Below the pieces are notes generated by a model. The model did not search any database. It was not told the origin of the DNA and worked only from the letters and a program-made list of their open reading frames with translations. 64,000 nucleotides of DNA from positions 1-64,000 of the forward strand of contig JAGGRA010000009.1 in the NCBI GenBank assembly GCA_018613035.1, given 5' to 3'. The translations under genes and the position numbers were made by a program. Shown one piece after another: positions 9,326-19,979 of this stretch; position 1 is the first letter of the stretch, and each line of letters opens with the position of its first letter. This stretch comes from Pseudomonas sp. ISL-84 (GTDB lineage: Bacteria; Bacillota; Bacilli; Bacillales; Cytobacillaceae).

Positions 9326-9340
9326 ACACCGGTCCGGTGT
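9326..9340. promoter_or_regulatory. Perfect 15-bp palindrome upstream of the MFS gene
   Basis: ACACCGGTCCGGTGT has two 7-bp arms around a central T. It lies about 150 bp upstream of the leftward MFS start in a gene-free stretch and is GC-rich against an AT-rich background. A regulator site is possible but unproven. Confidence 0.35.
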
Positions 9341-9472
9341 ATGACCAGTATCTTTCCTTTAGGCTGATTTCGTAAAGTTTTTTGTTTTTGAAGGTATTTT
9401 AATCAATGGGCAGAATTCATAAAAAAACAACAATCTATGAGAAAAGAGCCTTTCTTTAGGAAGGATTTCTTA

Positions 9473-10198
9473 CTATTCATTAAGCTTATGAATTTCCCGC
9501 GCTATTGCTTCTAAAATGTAAACCACAGGTACTTGTGTGGTAACATTGGATTCTTCATAAAATTCCTCCGTTACATAATAGGCGATGTTTAAATCAGAGA
9601 TCTTGGCAATGGTTGAAAGCTTATTGTTTGTAATACTGACAATTTTACTTCCTTCTTGTTTAAGCTGGTTTAATTGAGAAATCGTAAAATTCGTTTCTCC
9701 TGAGACAGATAAAGCAATGGTTACACTATTATTCCGAAGTTTGGAATGAATCGGGAAGTGGGGATCTTTGATATACAGCGAAAATTTGCCTAAGCTTGAG
9801 AAATACCGTGCCCCATATTCAGCAAGAATACCAGAGCTTCCAATCCCAATAAAAATTACGTTATCTGCTTCAATAACGAGATTTGCAGCCTCTCTAATCT
9901 TTTCTTCCATATCCCCTTTTAAGGTACGCTCAATAAATTCGACGATTGATTGCTGGGAACTTTTAATGTCGGTTTTTTTATTGTGTTGTAAATTCATTTT
10001 AAGCTTTACTTTGAATTCGGAAAATCCCTCACAATTTAATTTCCTGCAAAAACGTAGAATAGAGGCTGTTGATACATGGGTTTCATCCGCAAGTTCACGA
10101 ATTCGCATATACGGCACCTTTTCAGGGTTCTGACAAATATAGTTGTATAAAGATGTTTCTAATTCATTAAAAGAAGCGATGACTTCATTTGTAAACAT
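9473..10198 (-). CDS. MurR/RpiR family transcriptional regulator
   Basis: A 241-residue RpiR-type regulator. The N-terminal helix-turn-helix (about residues 20-60) includes IRELADETHVSTASILRFCRKL. The C-terminal SIS domain (about 95-235) has FIGIGSSGILAEYGA and SVSGET, typical of binding a phosphorylated sugar. ATG at 10198 follows GAAGGAGC; a TTG 42 bases further upstream is possible but lacks a ribosome site. It is divergent from the GH1 phospho-glycosidase gene with a GTAAC-rich palindrome between them, so it probably controls that gene in response to a sugar phosphate. Confidence 0.88.
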   Translation of the reverse strand: MFTNEVIASFNELETSLYNYICQNPEKVPYMRIRELADETHVSTASILRFCRKLNCEGFSEFKVKLKMNLQHNKKTDIKSSQQSIVEFIERTLKGDMEEKIREAANLVIEADNVIFIGIGSSGILAEYGARYFSSLGKFSLYIKDPHFPIHSKLRNNSVTIALSVSGETNFTISQLNQLKQEGSKIVSITNNKLSTIAKISDLNIAYYVTEEFYEESNVTTQVPVVYILEAIAREIHKLNE

Positions 10199-10275
10199 TA
10201 ACCCAGATGCTCCTTCATAAAAAAATATCTTACTCTGCAAAAAAGTTTAGGTAAAGCGTAACACAATTTGTGTGT

Positions 10276-10290
10276 GTAACACAGTGTTAC
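10276..10290. promoter_or_regulatory. Candidate RpiR operator
   Basis: GTAACACAGTGTTAC is a perfect dyad (7-bp arms, one central base). Extra GTAAC half-sites flank it near 10256 and 10296. It lies in the divergent region between the regulator and the glycosidase gene. Confidence 0.6.
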
Positions 10291-10444
10291 ATCTATGTAA
10301 CAAATCCCTTTTTTCGTTATAAACAACTAAATGGTCTTCTTTCATTTACCATCATGCCACACCCAGTTATGATTATGTGTATATATTTTCCTAGTTTAAG
10401 GAAGGGCAAGATATAATTTTTCACCAAAAAAGAAATAGTAATGA

Positions 10445-11908
<1,464 letters not shown>

Positions 11909-11937
11909 AAAACGATTAATAATTGGGTATATTTATT

Positions 11938-11964
11938 AGGGCTACTGAGGTAGCTCTTTTTTTT
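11938..11964 (+). terminator. Terminator of the GH1 gene
   Basis: GGGCTAC pairs with GTAGCTC (one G-T pair), followed by eight T residues. Confidence 0.85.
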
Positions 11965-12263
11965 ACTAAATGGAAGGTCACTTAAAAAATTGTTAACAGG
12001 TTTAAGAGTTTTTATCAGCTTGGAAAAGGTATGGAAATAGGGCATGGATTACCAGTGAAACCAGGCTCAGTACAAAAATTCAAGTAATTGTTATTTTAAT
12101 TTTGGAGAGCCAAAGAAATTCTTATTAATAAGAAAAAGGTGTAGATGAAAGGAAAGAGGCTATAAAAATAATCCAATCCATATTATAAAGGATTTCTTGC
12201 CAGATAATTGGCAACTCTAATGTTAGAAAAACCTTTAAAGTTTTTTAGAAAGGAGAGAGGTGT
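11965..12263. other. Gene-free upstream region of the TerC gene
   Basis: AT-rich, with a short hairpin near 12200 (TTGCCA with TGGCAA) and the ribosome site GGAGAGAGGTG at the right end. I looked for a yybP-ykoY manganese riboswitch, common before TerC genes, and did not see one. Confidence 0.4.
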
Positions 12264-13037
12264 ATGGAGTCACTTTGGCTGGAGTATGCTTGGGCACTAT
12301 TGATCTTAATAGGACTGGAAGGTTTGTTGTCGGCAGACAATGCCCTTGTTCTTGCTGTAATAGCCAAGCATTTACCCGACGATCAGAAAAAAAGAGCTAT
12401 AAATTACGGAATTATCATGGCGTTCACTTTCCGATTTGCTGCGCTATTTGCCATTTCTTTTATCGCAAACGTATGGCAGATCCAGGCGATAGGAGCAGCT
12501 TATCTTCTTTACTTGGGCTTAAAGCATATTATTCAAGCCCGGTTTGGAAAAGAAAATGAGAATATCCAAAAGGAAGTTGAAGAGGAATCCGCAGGGAAAG
12601 GATTTTGGCCTACAGTAGGGAAAATTGCTTTAGCAGATCTCGCTTTTGCCATTGATTCCATTCTCGCTGCTGTTGCTCTTGCCCTTGGTCTTCCAGATTC
12701 ACCACTTGAAGACTTTGGAGGCATGGATGGAGGACAGTTTATTGTGATCGTACTTGGAGGGATTGCTGGTCTTATCTTGATTAAATATGCGGCAACCTGG
12801 TTTGTACAACTCCTTGATAAACGTCCAGCATTGGAAACAACCGCATATGCCATTGTTGCCTGGGTTGGTGTCAAACTTGCTGTGATTACACTTGCACATG
12901 AGGATATTGGTATCTTAGACCATGATTTTCCCCATAGTACAGCTTGGACATTGGTTTTCTATGGAATATTGCTTGGCATTGCCCTAATCGGTTGGTTTGC
13001 ACCCAGCAAGAAGTTAAATAAGGAAAATTTAGTCTAA
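12264..13037 (+). CDS. TerC family integral membrane protein
   Basis: A 257-residue TerC/YkoY-family protein with about seven to eight membrane helices. The signature acidic membrane motifs are present: EGLLSADNALVLA in helix 1 and LADLAFAIDSILAA in a central helix. Family members, including those linked to exoenzyme metallation in Bacillus, export Mn2+. A strong ribosome site precedes the ATG. Single gene. Metal specificity is inferred from the family. Confidence 0.88.
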   Translation: MESLWLEYAWALLILIGLEGLLSADNALVLAVIAKHLPDDQKKRAINYGIIMAFTFRFAALFAISFIANVWQIQAIGAAYLLYLGLKHIIQARFGKENENIQKEVEEESAGKGFWPTVGKIALADLAFAIDSILAAVALALGLPDSPLEDFGGMDGGQFIVIVLGGIAGLILIKYAATWFVQLLDKRPALETTAYAIVAWVGVKLAVITLAHEDIGILDHDFPHSTAWTLVFYGILLGIALIGWFAPSKKLNKENLV

Positions 13038-13049
13038 AAGTTACCCAAT

Positions 13050-13110
13050 GGAAGAAAAAGATTTGCGGGTAGATAGCATTTATAAAATGAATCCAACATC
13101 TTTTTCTTCC
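13050..13110. terminator. Inverted repeat between TerC and CysP-like genes
   Basis: A perfect 13-bp repeat (13050-13062 with 13098-13110) with a 35-nt loop lies between the convergent genes and may act as a terminator. Confidence 0.45.
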
Positions 13111-13180
13111 GATTTAAGGGGATGTTTATTCTTTGTGTTAAATTCTGTTATGAAATTAAATGCAGAACTTTTATTTCTAT

Positions 13181-14260
13181 CTAAATTCCTCCGCCCGCAT
13201 CATAGTAGCTTCTTTTCTCATTTCTCTCAATCCTGGATAAAACGATGCTCCCTACTGCCACAATAATGGCACTTCCGACAATTAAGACATTGTAGATATC
13301 AAATTTAGTAAATAAGTTGATTAATAGATAAGACACAATCAGGGAAGCTAAAGGGGAGATCACCCATACTAAAGCGATTCGCTTAATCACACTTTTTTGT
13401 AAGATGGCAAACCCATCTTTAGTAGCTCCAACCCCGAGGATTCCGCAGGTTGTTACCTGGGTGAGCGGGATCGGAAGTCCGAAGACAGAAGCAATAATTA
13501 CTAAAGTACCGCCAGTGAATGAAACAGCACTTCCCTGCAGCAGCGAAAGTTTGGTGATCTTTTTTCCGTTTGTCTCTAATACTCTTCCTCCTAATAGAAA
13601 GGCTCCTAAAGAAACAAATAGGGCGCCGATCAAAAGACCATTTGCTGCTGAAATCATGCTGGCACCTACAAGAGGGCCAATCGCATTGGCAACGTTATTC
13701 ATTCCTGCAGAAAAAGCCTCCAAACAGCCGCCAAGAACAAGTAATAGGGAGAGCCATTTTGTCCAGGGGCCAGTTTCTGTAAGTCGAGTCCATCGCTTCT
13801 CTGAATACTTGATCAGGTAGCCTAACCCGTATGTAATCAGAAATGAACCAATCGGTATGATGACCCAGAATGCGATAATCAAAAATAAAGTATCGGTGTG
13901 TATAGCCTGAAAAGCAGCTCCAACCCCGATGATGGATCCTACCGTTACTTCACTGGTGGATAAAGGAATACCAATAATGTTTGCAATGAAAAGGGTTAAT
14001 GTTGCCCCCAGTAATATAATGACGACAATTTGCGCATCCAATAAATCAGTAGGGATTAATCCTTCTCCCATCGTTTTAACCACTTCACCGCCGCCTAAAA
14101 AAGCACCCAAAAAGGCTGAAACCGCAACTAACAGAAGCGCTAACCGTTTACTTTTGATTGCTCCGGCTCCATATGGTGCGCCCATCGAGGCTGCTGTTCC
14201 GCTTGCACCAATATTCATCGCAAAGAAAAGGGCAACAGCAACTGCAATGTATGTTAACAA
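13181..14260 (-). CDS. cysP: PiT-family anion permease, CysP-like (probable sulfate permease)
   Basis: A 359-residue inorganic phosphate transporter (PiT) family protein with about ten helices and the two inverted family motifs, here FFAMNIGASGTAASMG and SAGMNNVANAIGPLVGA. From memory it matches Bacillus subtilis CysP, a PiT-type sulfate permease, much better than PitA/PitB: the same NIGASG rather than GAND motif, LGIPLSTSEVTVG-like segment, RRVLETNGKKIT-like segment and Gly-Gly-Gly-Ile C-terminus. Transport of sulfate by proton symport is therefore the best guess. Start TTG after GAGGTTTTTCAT. It is not beside the cys assimilation operon, so the assignment is moderate. Confidence 0.75.
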   Translation of the reverse strand: MLTYIAVAVALFFAMNIGASGTAASMGAPYGAGAIKSKRLALLLVAVSAFLGAFLGGGEVVKTMGEGLIPTDLLDAQIVVIILLGATLTLFIANIIGIPLSTSEVTVGSIIGVGAAFQAIHTDTLFLIIAFWVIIPIGSFLITYGLGYLIKYSEKRWTRLTETGPWTKWLSLLLVLGGCLEAFSAGMNNVANAIGPLVGASMISAANGLLIGALFVSLGAFLLGGRVLETNGKKITKLSLLQGSAVSFTGGTLVIIASVFGLPIPLTQVTTCGILGVGATKDGFAILQKSVIKRIALVWVISPLASLIVSYLLINLFTKFDIYNVLIVGSAIIVAVGSIVLSRIERNEKRSYYDAGGGI

Positions 14261-14603
14261 ATGAAAAACCTCTTTTCCTTGTTGTTTGTCATTGACTTAG
14301 TTTCCACAAAAGAAAGATAATTAAAAAATTTAAAACCAAGTAATCCAATATGAATTTATTATTTTAGATTATAAAGTCATAAATGAAAATAAACAAGAGT
14401 TTTAATAGGTAAATGTTTGAAAAGTTATAATTTAAATTTAGAGAAAGCAGCTTTCTTCAAATCCATTTGCTGAAAGCAGCCTAACTTAAAGTTCCAACTG
14501 CCTATCCAGATGATTTCCTGTTAAACTAAAGTGGGATAATAGTATTTTGAAGCATGGTACAAATTACTTAGAAAATAAAAATTATAATAAGGCAGGTAAC
14601 AAA
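14261..14603. other. Intergenic region, no supported gene
   Basis: This is the divergent region between the CysP-like and SRPBCC genes. It contains only a small perfect dyad GAAAGCAGCTTTC near 14443 and AT-rich sequence. No S-box or T-box leader was recognised. Confidence 0.4.
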
Positions 14604-15044
14604 ATGGTTGATGTTTTTACAGAAATAATAATCCAAGCCCCACGTGTAAAGGTTGCCGAATATGCAGCTAATCCAGACAATGCTCCATCATGGTATGAAA
14701 ATATTAAATCATCCGAATGGGTAACTCCCAAGCCTTTAACAATTGGCTCTCAGATAGCATTTAAAGCGCATTTCTTAGGAAGGGAGCTTGCCTATGTGTA
14801 CGAAATTACAGAGCTAACTCCCGGTGAAAAGCTAGTAATGAAAACCGCAAATGGCCCTTTCCCAATGGAGACCATTTATACTTGGGAAGCGGTTGATGAG
14901 AGTCGAACGAGGATGACCTTACGAAACAAAGGTGTCCCAACTGGATTCGCCAAAGTTTTTAAACCGGTGATGTCATTGATGATGGAAAAAGCAAATAATA
15001 AAGACTTGAGGAAAATAAAAGAAATTCTTGAAGAAGGTAACTAA
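14604..15044 (+). CDS. SRPBCC family protein
   Basis: A 146-residue START/Bet v1-like (SRPBCC) single-domain protein, a fold forming a deep ligand pocket. Typical features are the N-terminal [25 protein letters not shown]-type segment and the C-terminal helix [19 protein letters not shown]. Such bacterial proteins bind or modify hydrophobic ligands; function here is unknown. The frame is open to 14547, but the ATG at 14604 is preceded by GGCAGG and matches family length. Confidence 0.8.
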   Translation: MVDVFTEIIIQAPRVKVAEYAANPDNAPSWYENIKSSEWVTPKPLTIGSQIAFKAHFLGRELAYVYEITELTPGEKLVMKTANGPFPMETIYTWEAVDESRTRMTLRNKGVPTGFAKVFKPVMSLMMEKANNKDLRKIKEILEEGN

Positions 15045-15231
15045 ATGTAGAGTACCTCATGTAGAAAATGAGGCAGAGGCAGATATCGAAAAAGCTCTTG
15101 GAGAATACCAAGATGGAACTGGCTGGAATTCCGTATATGGGATTTAAGGAATTGGTTGAAACTGGACAGATAAACTAAAGAAGCTAGAGATCGTTCGAGT
15201 AATTCAAAATGACATTCATAGTGAAATGAGG

Positions 15232-15260
15232 GGCAGGCTTACTTGAGTAAGTGTGCCTTT
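15232..15260 (+). terminator. Terminator-like hairpin
   Basis: CTTACT pairs with AGTAAG inside a GGCA/TGCC outer stem and is followed by TTTT. Confidence 0.6.
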
Positions 15261-15431
15261 TGCTGTTTGGATTTTTGATTATTAGTGAATCTAACAGCTT
15301 TTTAGCTTTATTAGGGGATTTCTTTCCTATTTTTCGATTTTTTTTGTGAAATTGGCAGCGAGGCCCACCTGGTTTGAAAATAAGCTGATTTTTGATTGCT
15401 TGCAGCACTGGATACTGAATATTGACTGTAT

Positions 15432-15522
15432 TTCGTCAACTATCCTATTATTATCATCAACTAGGGGATTATATCGACAACTCGGCTAAAATATCATCAA
15501 CTTTTTAAATATATCGTTAACT
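15432..15522. repeat. Array B: 20-nt periodic repeat (ATCRTCAACT core)
   Basis: Cores TTCGTCAACT, ATCATCAACT, ATCGACAACT, ATCATCAACT and ATCGTTAACT start at 15432, 15453, 15473, 15493 and 15513 (spacings 21, 20, 20, 20). The 10-nt spacers are AT-rich. The layout matches Array E near 52937, and one unit is 17 of 20 identical to a unit there. Confidence 0.75.
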
Positions 15523-15705
15523 CGGCCAAAGTTGGTTAGCATATGCTTTGCTTCAGCAACTTCTTTTTAGGCACCTCCATTGGCTTCCCTTCTGTCTTTG
15601 ATGCCTGATCTAACATTAATGGACTAAAGCAGGTTAGAAAACAAGGAATCATTAGATGTGAGTAGAAATAGTATTTATTAATCTTAGATGAAGGGGTGTA
15701 AAAAT

Positions 15706-16404
15706 ATGCGGCAAATTATTGCTCTTGGCGGCGGGGGGTTCTCCATGGAGCCAGAGAATCCGTTATTGGATTTATATATCTTAAAACAGTCAGGTAAACC
15801 AAACCCCAAAATCTGTTATGTACCTACTGCAACCGGAGATTCAGATATATGTATAAAATGGTTTTATGACTTTTTTGAAAAACGAAAGTGCCAGCCTTCA
15901 CACCTCTCATTATTCAAACCGCCCACAAGAGATTTAGAGGGTTTTGTATTAGATAAAGATATCATTTATGTTGGCGGGGGAAATACGAAGAATTTATTAG
16001 CTTTATGGAGAGAATGGGGATTAGATAAGATCATGAGAAAGGCATGGGAACAAGGAGTTGTATTGGCAGGCATCAGTGCAGGTTCCATTTGCTGGTTTGA
16101 AGAAGGGGTTACGGATTCGTATGGAGATAAACTTGAACCATTAAAGTGCTTAGGGTTTTTAAAAGGGAGCAATTGCCCGCATTATGATGGCGAAACGGAT
16201 CGAAGACCTTCTTATCACGAACTTTTGGCTTCCAATAAAATAAAGCCTGGATTAGCAGCAGATGATGGAGTTGCTATTCATTTTATAGAGGAAAAGGTTA
16301 GTAAAATAGTAAGCTCCCGGCCTAATGCTAAGGCATATAAAGTCTTTTACGATGAAGAGATTAAAGAGATTGAGCTTGAAACGGAATACCTGGTTTCATC
16401 TTAA
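15706..16404 (+). CDS. Peptidase E-like (S51 family) hydrolase
   Basis: A 233-residue class I glutamine amidotransferase-like protein of the PepE/cyanophycinase group (peptidase family S51). The nucleophile elbow GISAGS is present with Ser near 124, preceded by the glycine-rich VGGGNT loop near 90. PepE enzymes cleave Asp-X dipeptides in the cytoplasm. The ATG at 15706 follows AAGGGGTG; the upstream ATG at 15688 overlaps that ribosome site. Terminated at 16522-16556. Specific substrate not provable from sequence. Confidence 0.88.
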   Translation: MRQIIALGGGGFSMEPENPLLDLYILKQSGKPNPKICYVPTATGDSDICIKWFYDFFEKRKCQPSHLSLFKPPTRDLEGFVLDKDIIYVGGGNTKNLLALWREWGLDKIMRKAWEQGVVLAGISAGSICWFEEGVTDSYGDKLEPLKCLGFLKGSNCPHYDGETDRRPSYHELLASNKIKPGLAADDGVAIHFIEEKVSKIVSSRPNAKAYKVFYDEEIKEIELETEYLVSS

Positions 16405-16521
16405 AGTAAGGGTGACGGGCAAGCTTTATAGTCTAAAAACAACAATTTATACGAAAAGAGCCTACAGTAAAGTCAGGTTAAGTAAAAAAGATACTATATT
16501 TATTAGTTTTAACATCAGCAA

Positions 16522-16556
16522 AAAAGGGAGGCTGTTTTCTAAACAAACTCCCTTTT
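16522..16556. terminator. Bidirectional terminator
   Basis: AAAAGGGAG pairs with CTCCCTTTT across a 17-nt loop between the convergent peptidase and hydrolase genes. Confidence 0.85.
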
Positions 16557-16576
16557 ATAATTAATTAGTTAATCTT

Positions 16577-17140
16577 TTAGTTCGTTTTAGCTTCTTGTTG
16601 AAGGAAATCCTCTGTCGAAACTACATTGGCATACATTCCGTTAAGTGCACCGATAAATGCATAATGAACCTGTTCAGCTGGTACGACCTTACCTTGGTAA
16701 GTTAAGTCCGTTGTCGCACATGCATCTTCAATAAGTGTAGTTTGAAAGCCTAGATCCACTGCAGCTCTAACTGTTGCATCAATACACATATGTGTCATCA
16801 TACCTACAACCACTACCTTGGTTACTCCTTTTTCTTTTAATTTGCTTTCTAATTCAGTCTTTAAAAAGCTGTTAGGGAAATGTTTTTTGATAATACTTTC
16901 GTGTTCTAATGGTAAAACACTTTCATGTAGTTTAACTCCCTCTGTATCTGGAAGAAAGAAGCCTAACCCTGGATTACTTGCGATATGCTGGACATGAAAA
17001 ATAGTCTCTTTGTTCTTCTGCCTAAACCATTCAAGAATTTTAGCAGCATTAGCGGCTGCTTTTTCGGGATTTGTTAATTCCATATTTCCATTTGGAAAAT
17101 AGTCATTTTGAATATCGACAATGATTAAAGCTGTGCTCAT
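16577..17140 (-). CDS. Cysteine hydrolase, isochorismatase family
   Basis: A 187-residue isochorismatase-like hydrolase with the expected catalytic triad Asp9, a Lys at about 86 and Cys119 (in MTHMCIDAT). Family members cleave amide or enol-ether bonds (nicotinamide, ureidoacrylate, isochorismate). The ribosome site TGAGGTG precedes the ATG. It is divergent from an Lrp/AsnC regulator, which is a good candidate for its control. Substrate unknown. Confidence 0.88.
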   Translation of the reverse strand: MSTALIIVDIQNDYFPNGNMELTNPEKAAANAAKILEWFRQKNKETIFHVQHIASNPGLGFFLPDTEGVKLHESVLPLEHESIIKKHFPNSFLKTELESKLKEKGVTKVVVVGMMTHMCIDATVRAAVDLGFQTTLIEDACATTDLTYQGKVVPAEQVHYAFIGALNGMYANVVSTEDFLQQEAKTN

Positions 17141-17257
17141 TTTTTCACCTCATTTAAAGTTTCGGTATACTATAATAATAGATAACATTTTTATTTTTAT
17201 CGATGCTTTGATGAAACACTTTTAGATAAAATAATTTCACGGTGAAAGGAATTTATA

Positions 17258-17713
17258 ATGGATATTGATCAAATTGACTTTCAAATCCTCCTGTTACTAA
17301 CTGAAAATTCACGTATTCAATGGAAGGACTTGGGGAAACAAATTCATATGACGGGACAAGCGGTGGGAAATCGTATTAAAAAACTTGAGGAAAGTGGTGT
17401 TATTAAAGCCTATTCACTAATAATCGATGAAATGAAAGTGGGGCTGATCTTTACAGCGTTTGTCGTTGTACATATGAAAACAGCAAACCATGATTCTTTT
17501 ATTGGTTTTATTAAAGATCGAAATGAGGTAGTTGAAGCTCATCGAGTATCTGGGGAAGGCTGTTACCATTTAAAAATAAAAGTTAAATCTCAAGAAGAAT
17601 TGAATCTTTTTCCTAATAACCTTCTCGAATATGGGAATTATAGTTTAAATCTTTCAATACAAGAAATAAAACAACACCATCCACTGACTGCCACAATACA
17701 TCATGAATCTTAA
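17258..17713 (+). CDS. Lrp/AsnC family transcriptional regulator
   Basis: A 151-residue Lrp/AsnC protein: an N-terminal winged helix-turn-helix (IDFQILLLLTENSRIQWKDL through VGNRIKKLEESGVIKAY) and a C-terminal RAM ligand-binding domain with RVSGEGCYHLKIKV. These regulators respond to amino acids or related metabolites. It is transcribed away from the isochorismatase-type hydrolase gene with 117 bp between them, suggesting control of that neighbour. A terminator follows at 17774-17802. Confidence 0.88.
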   Translation: MDIDQIDFQILLLLTENSRIQWKDLGKQIHMTGQAVGNRIKKLEESGVIKAYSLIIDEMKVGLIFTAFVVVHMKTANHDSFIGFIKDRNEVVEAHRVSGEGCYHLKIKVKSQEELNLFPNNLLEYGNYSLNLSIQEIKQHHPLTATIHHES

Positions 17714-17773
17714 AGAAAATATGGGTTGTGAATTGTACTTAAACTATCGGGGGCAATCGTAGAAAGGCAACGA

Positions 17774-17802
17774 AAAACGGGATGCAGCGGTGATCCCGTT
17801 TT
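17774..17802 (+). terminator. Terminator of the Lrp-type gene
   Basis: AAAACGGGAT pairs with ATCCCGTTTT. Confidence 0.85.
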
Positions 17803-17965
17803 CTTAATGTGCTAAAGTCAGGTTAGTCAAAGAAGATAATGAAATAGCACCTTTAGTTTGTCAAATACATATGGATCAATATATTATGGCAACCCAAAAC
17901 CGATGGGGTGCTTATGTTGAATAAGATTGTTTATAGTTTGGATGCGAAAATACATTTAATCAGAA

Positions 17966-18148
17966 GGCTCTGTTAAAGCTCATTGTTGTTTTTAGAAGCC
18001 TTGTTGATTGGAGTGGAAGGCACGAGACTCCTGCGGGAGTAGCTCACCAAGGGAGACCCCACAGACGCAGAGCGTCGAGGAGGCTCCCGGTAGCCCCGCG
18101 GAAAGCGAGTGCCTGCAGCGGAAATCAACAGCCAAATTTAACAGAGCC
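17966..18148 (+). repeat. MITE-like Bacillaceae repeat, copy 1 (short form)
   Basis: A 183-bp element bounded by perfect 12-bp terminal inverted repeats GGCTCTGTTAAA / TTTAACAGAGCC. Inside lies a GC-rich core (18003-18129) bounded by GTTGATT/AATCAAC with the characteristic GGAGGCTCCCGG and CCGCGGAAAGCGAG segments. I recall this core as a dispersed non-coding repeat in many Bacillus relatives. It has no coding capacity and strong potential to fold. This copy lacks the 61-bp insertion found in the other two. Confidence 0.75.
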
Positions 18149-18155
18149 AATCAGA

Positions 18156-18197
18156 AAAATGGCGTGTCAAAACTGATGTCAGTTTACACGCCATTTT
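18156..18197. terminator. Strong terminator hairpin
   Basis: AAAATGGCGTGT pairs perfectly with ACACGCCATTTT over an 18-nt loop. It could serve the leftward DUF3231 gene. Confidence 0.75.
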
Positions 18198-18288
18198 AAT
18201 TGTCATTTATAAGTTATGCACCCCTAAAACGGAACAGTTTATTATAAAAAGCGGATGGTTTTTTAATATATTTTATTTCCAATTTTCA

Positions 18289-19296
18289 CTACACTTCTTT
18301 TGCAATTTCGTTTCTATTAGGAGCAAGTGGAGGCTGCTCCAGCCATTTATTTTGTACCATTAGGCTGTACCACTTTTTAGTGACCATAAGATTTTTTAAA
18401 ATTGTTCCTTCATAAGCGGCTACAAGGTCTGCCCGCATGGCTGATGCTAATCCTGCCCCATGATAGTTTTGTGCAGCCTGGAACAAAAAACCAATATGGT
18501 ACAACATTAACTTATCGGAAAAAGGTGAATCCGTTGAAGTTGTCACTTCTGTTTCCCAGGATTTCGGAACTGGTAAATTATCCGTTTGCATTATTTTTGC
18601 ACATTTTTTAATTTGTCCATTTGCTGTTTTCCCTGAATCCATTAAAAACTTTCTTACTTCTTTTGTTTGAGCGACTTGACTGAATGCAATAGAAAGGGTT
18701 TTAGCCATAATGCTTTTTTTAAGGTTGAAAGAAATACTAATGATCTCTGTCGCTGCTAGTGTTCTACCCTTCCCGAAAAATCCATCTGTGAAATCCTGGC
18801 TGGAAACAAATTCAGGGTTTTTAGCAGGATAAAACAAAGGGTCTTTCTGAAAATTTCCTTTCAGAAGCAATAACTCAATTGTTTGATGATACATCTTTTT
18901 TGCATCGTTATCGCAGGAATCGTAAAAATCCCTTAAGTCTTTTCTAACAGAAACACCTAATGCAGTGCTGTGACCCAGCAAGCCATGTAACGTCATAATA
19001 TGTAAATAATTCAAGCAAAATATATCCGTGAACAATCTCTGTTTACCCTTAAAGAGGTCCGAATCAGTAAATCCAATTGGAACTGGAAACCCTTCACGTT
19101 CTATAAAGGTAATAATTTGCTGCTTTTGTTTTCCGTATGTCTTTATAGCATCCTCAAAAATGGCTTTAATCTGCTCGTCCTCAATAATTGAGACCATATA
19201 TCTATTAACCACATCTGTCATTGTACCGTTTATAAACTCTCCCCAAAGAGTTCCTATTTCGGAAGATGTGAGTTTTAATTTATTCTTATCATCCAC
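18289..19296 (-). CDS. DUF3231 family protein
   Basis: A 335-residue protein of the DUF3231 family, largely helical and built of two related ferritin-like/CotF-like halves (about 10-165 and 175-325). Members are common in spore formers and are often annotated as spore-coat related, but no function is established. The ribosome site is AGAGGTGATA before the ATG. Single gene with a terminator-like hairpin downstream. Confidence 0.82.
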   Translation of the reverse strand: MDDKNKLKLTSSEIGTLWGEFINGTMTDVVNRYMVSIIEDEQIKAIFEDAIKTYGKQKQQIITFIEREGFPVPIGFTDSDLFKGKQRLFTDIFCLNYLHIMTLHGLLGHSTALGVSVRKDLRDFYDSCDNDAKKMYHQTIELLLLKGNFQKDPLFYPAKNPEFVSSQDFTDGFFGKGRTLAATEIISISFNLKKSIMAKTLSIAFSQVAQTKEVRKFLMDSGKTANGQIKKCAKIMQTDNLPVPKSWETEVTTSTDSPFSDKLMLYHIGFLFQAAQNYHGAGLASAMRADLVAAYEGTILKNLMVTKKWYSLMVQNKWLEQPPLAPNRNEIAKEV

Positions 19297-19469
19297 ATTA
19301 TCACCTCTATGATATTATTACCAATTTAGTAAGTGATATGAATTTATAAAATCATAAGGGAGCATTCTGATGAATTCACCATGAATAACCTACTTGTTAA
19401 ATTAAAGGGTACTTATGTTCAAGATCAGCTGCCACACTAGGCTGCTTTTTTGATCAACTAAAGGGGCAG
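19297..19469. other. 5' flank of the group II intron
   Basis: Contains an imperfect terminator-type hairpin near 19424-19452 (AGCTGCC with GGCTGCT, then six T) just upstream of the intron. The host gene or target is not identifiable. Confidence 0.4.
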
Positions 19470-19979
19470 GTGTGCGGCCGAGCCTAGGTCGTATCATATA
19501 GCGGGTGGGATTCCCGCCGAGTAAGAACTAGCCATTCGCTCGTAGCGAGTCTTGGAGGGCTAAAGGTAACTTTAGTCTTTAAGCGTAGACAGTTAGGTGG
19601 CGGGCCGAAAGCCAAATGGTTGAAGGGATTGAGCTCCATAAACGTTAGTAAATCGAGAGGGCTGATGACTTACCTGCGTGCAGAAAGCTACATTTTATCC
19701 TTCGTCAAGGGCAAGAAGGGTAAAACCTCTCTGGAGTCAGAGACCTTGGCACGTTACACATTGATATGATACGGCAACTCGGGAGACCCTACCGGTCTTT
19801 TCTATTGAAGAGTATGGTCTACAAGCGATAACAAGCAAGGAAACCAAATGCCGATTGTAGGGAGTCGGATAGCAGCGTAGTACCAATGAAGTTGGGTAAT
19901 GCCGATGGAGGGAAGGCTAGCTACCAGTTATCACCCTTACTAGGGACACATTTACTACACACAGAGGTAGGAATAATAA

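Larger units (their letters stand above)
15045..15705. other. Intergenic region with gene debris, a terminator and Array B
   Basis: At 15080-15180 two overlapping short frames (ending SVYGI and ELVETGQIN) look like the frameshifted 3' end of a lost gene; I cannot name it. A terminator follows at 15232-15260, then a 20-nt periodic array at 15432-15522. The remainder has no supported gene. Confidence 0.45.
17714..18288. other. Intergenic region with terminators, a gene remnant and a MITE-like repeat
   Basis: After the regulator's terminator there is a short frame ending at about 17924 (residues DNEIAPLVCQIHMDQYIM) without start or ribosome site, probably the end of a lost gene. It is followed by repeat copy 1 and a second terminator at 18156-18197. 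Confidence 0.45.

Noticed and set aside
12090-12263. yybP-ykoY manganese riboswitch before the TerC gene
   Set aside because: The conserved loops were not found; only a short hairpin is present.
13404-14264. Rightward frames opposite the CysP-like gene
   Set aside because: They are antisense shadows of a well-supported membrane protein gene and lack ribosome sites.
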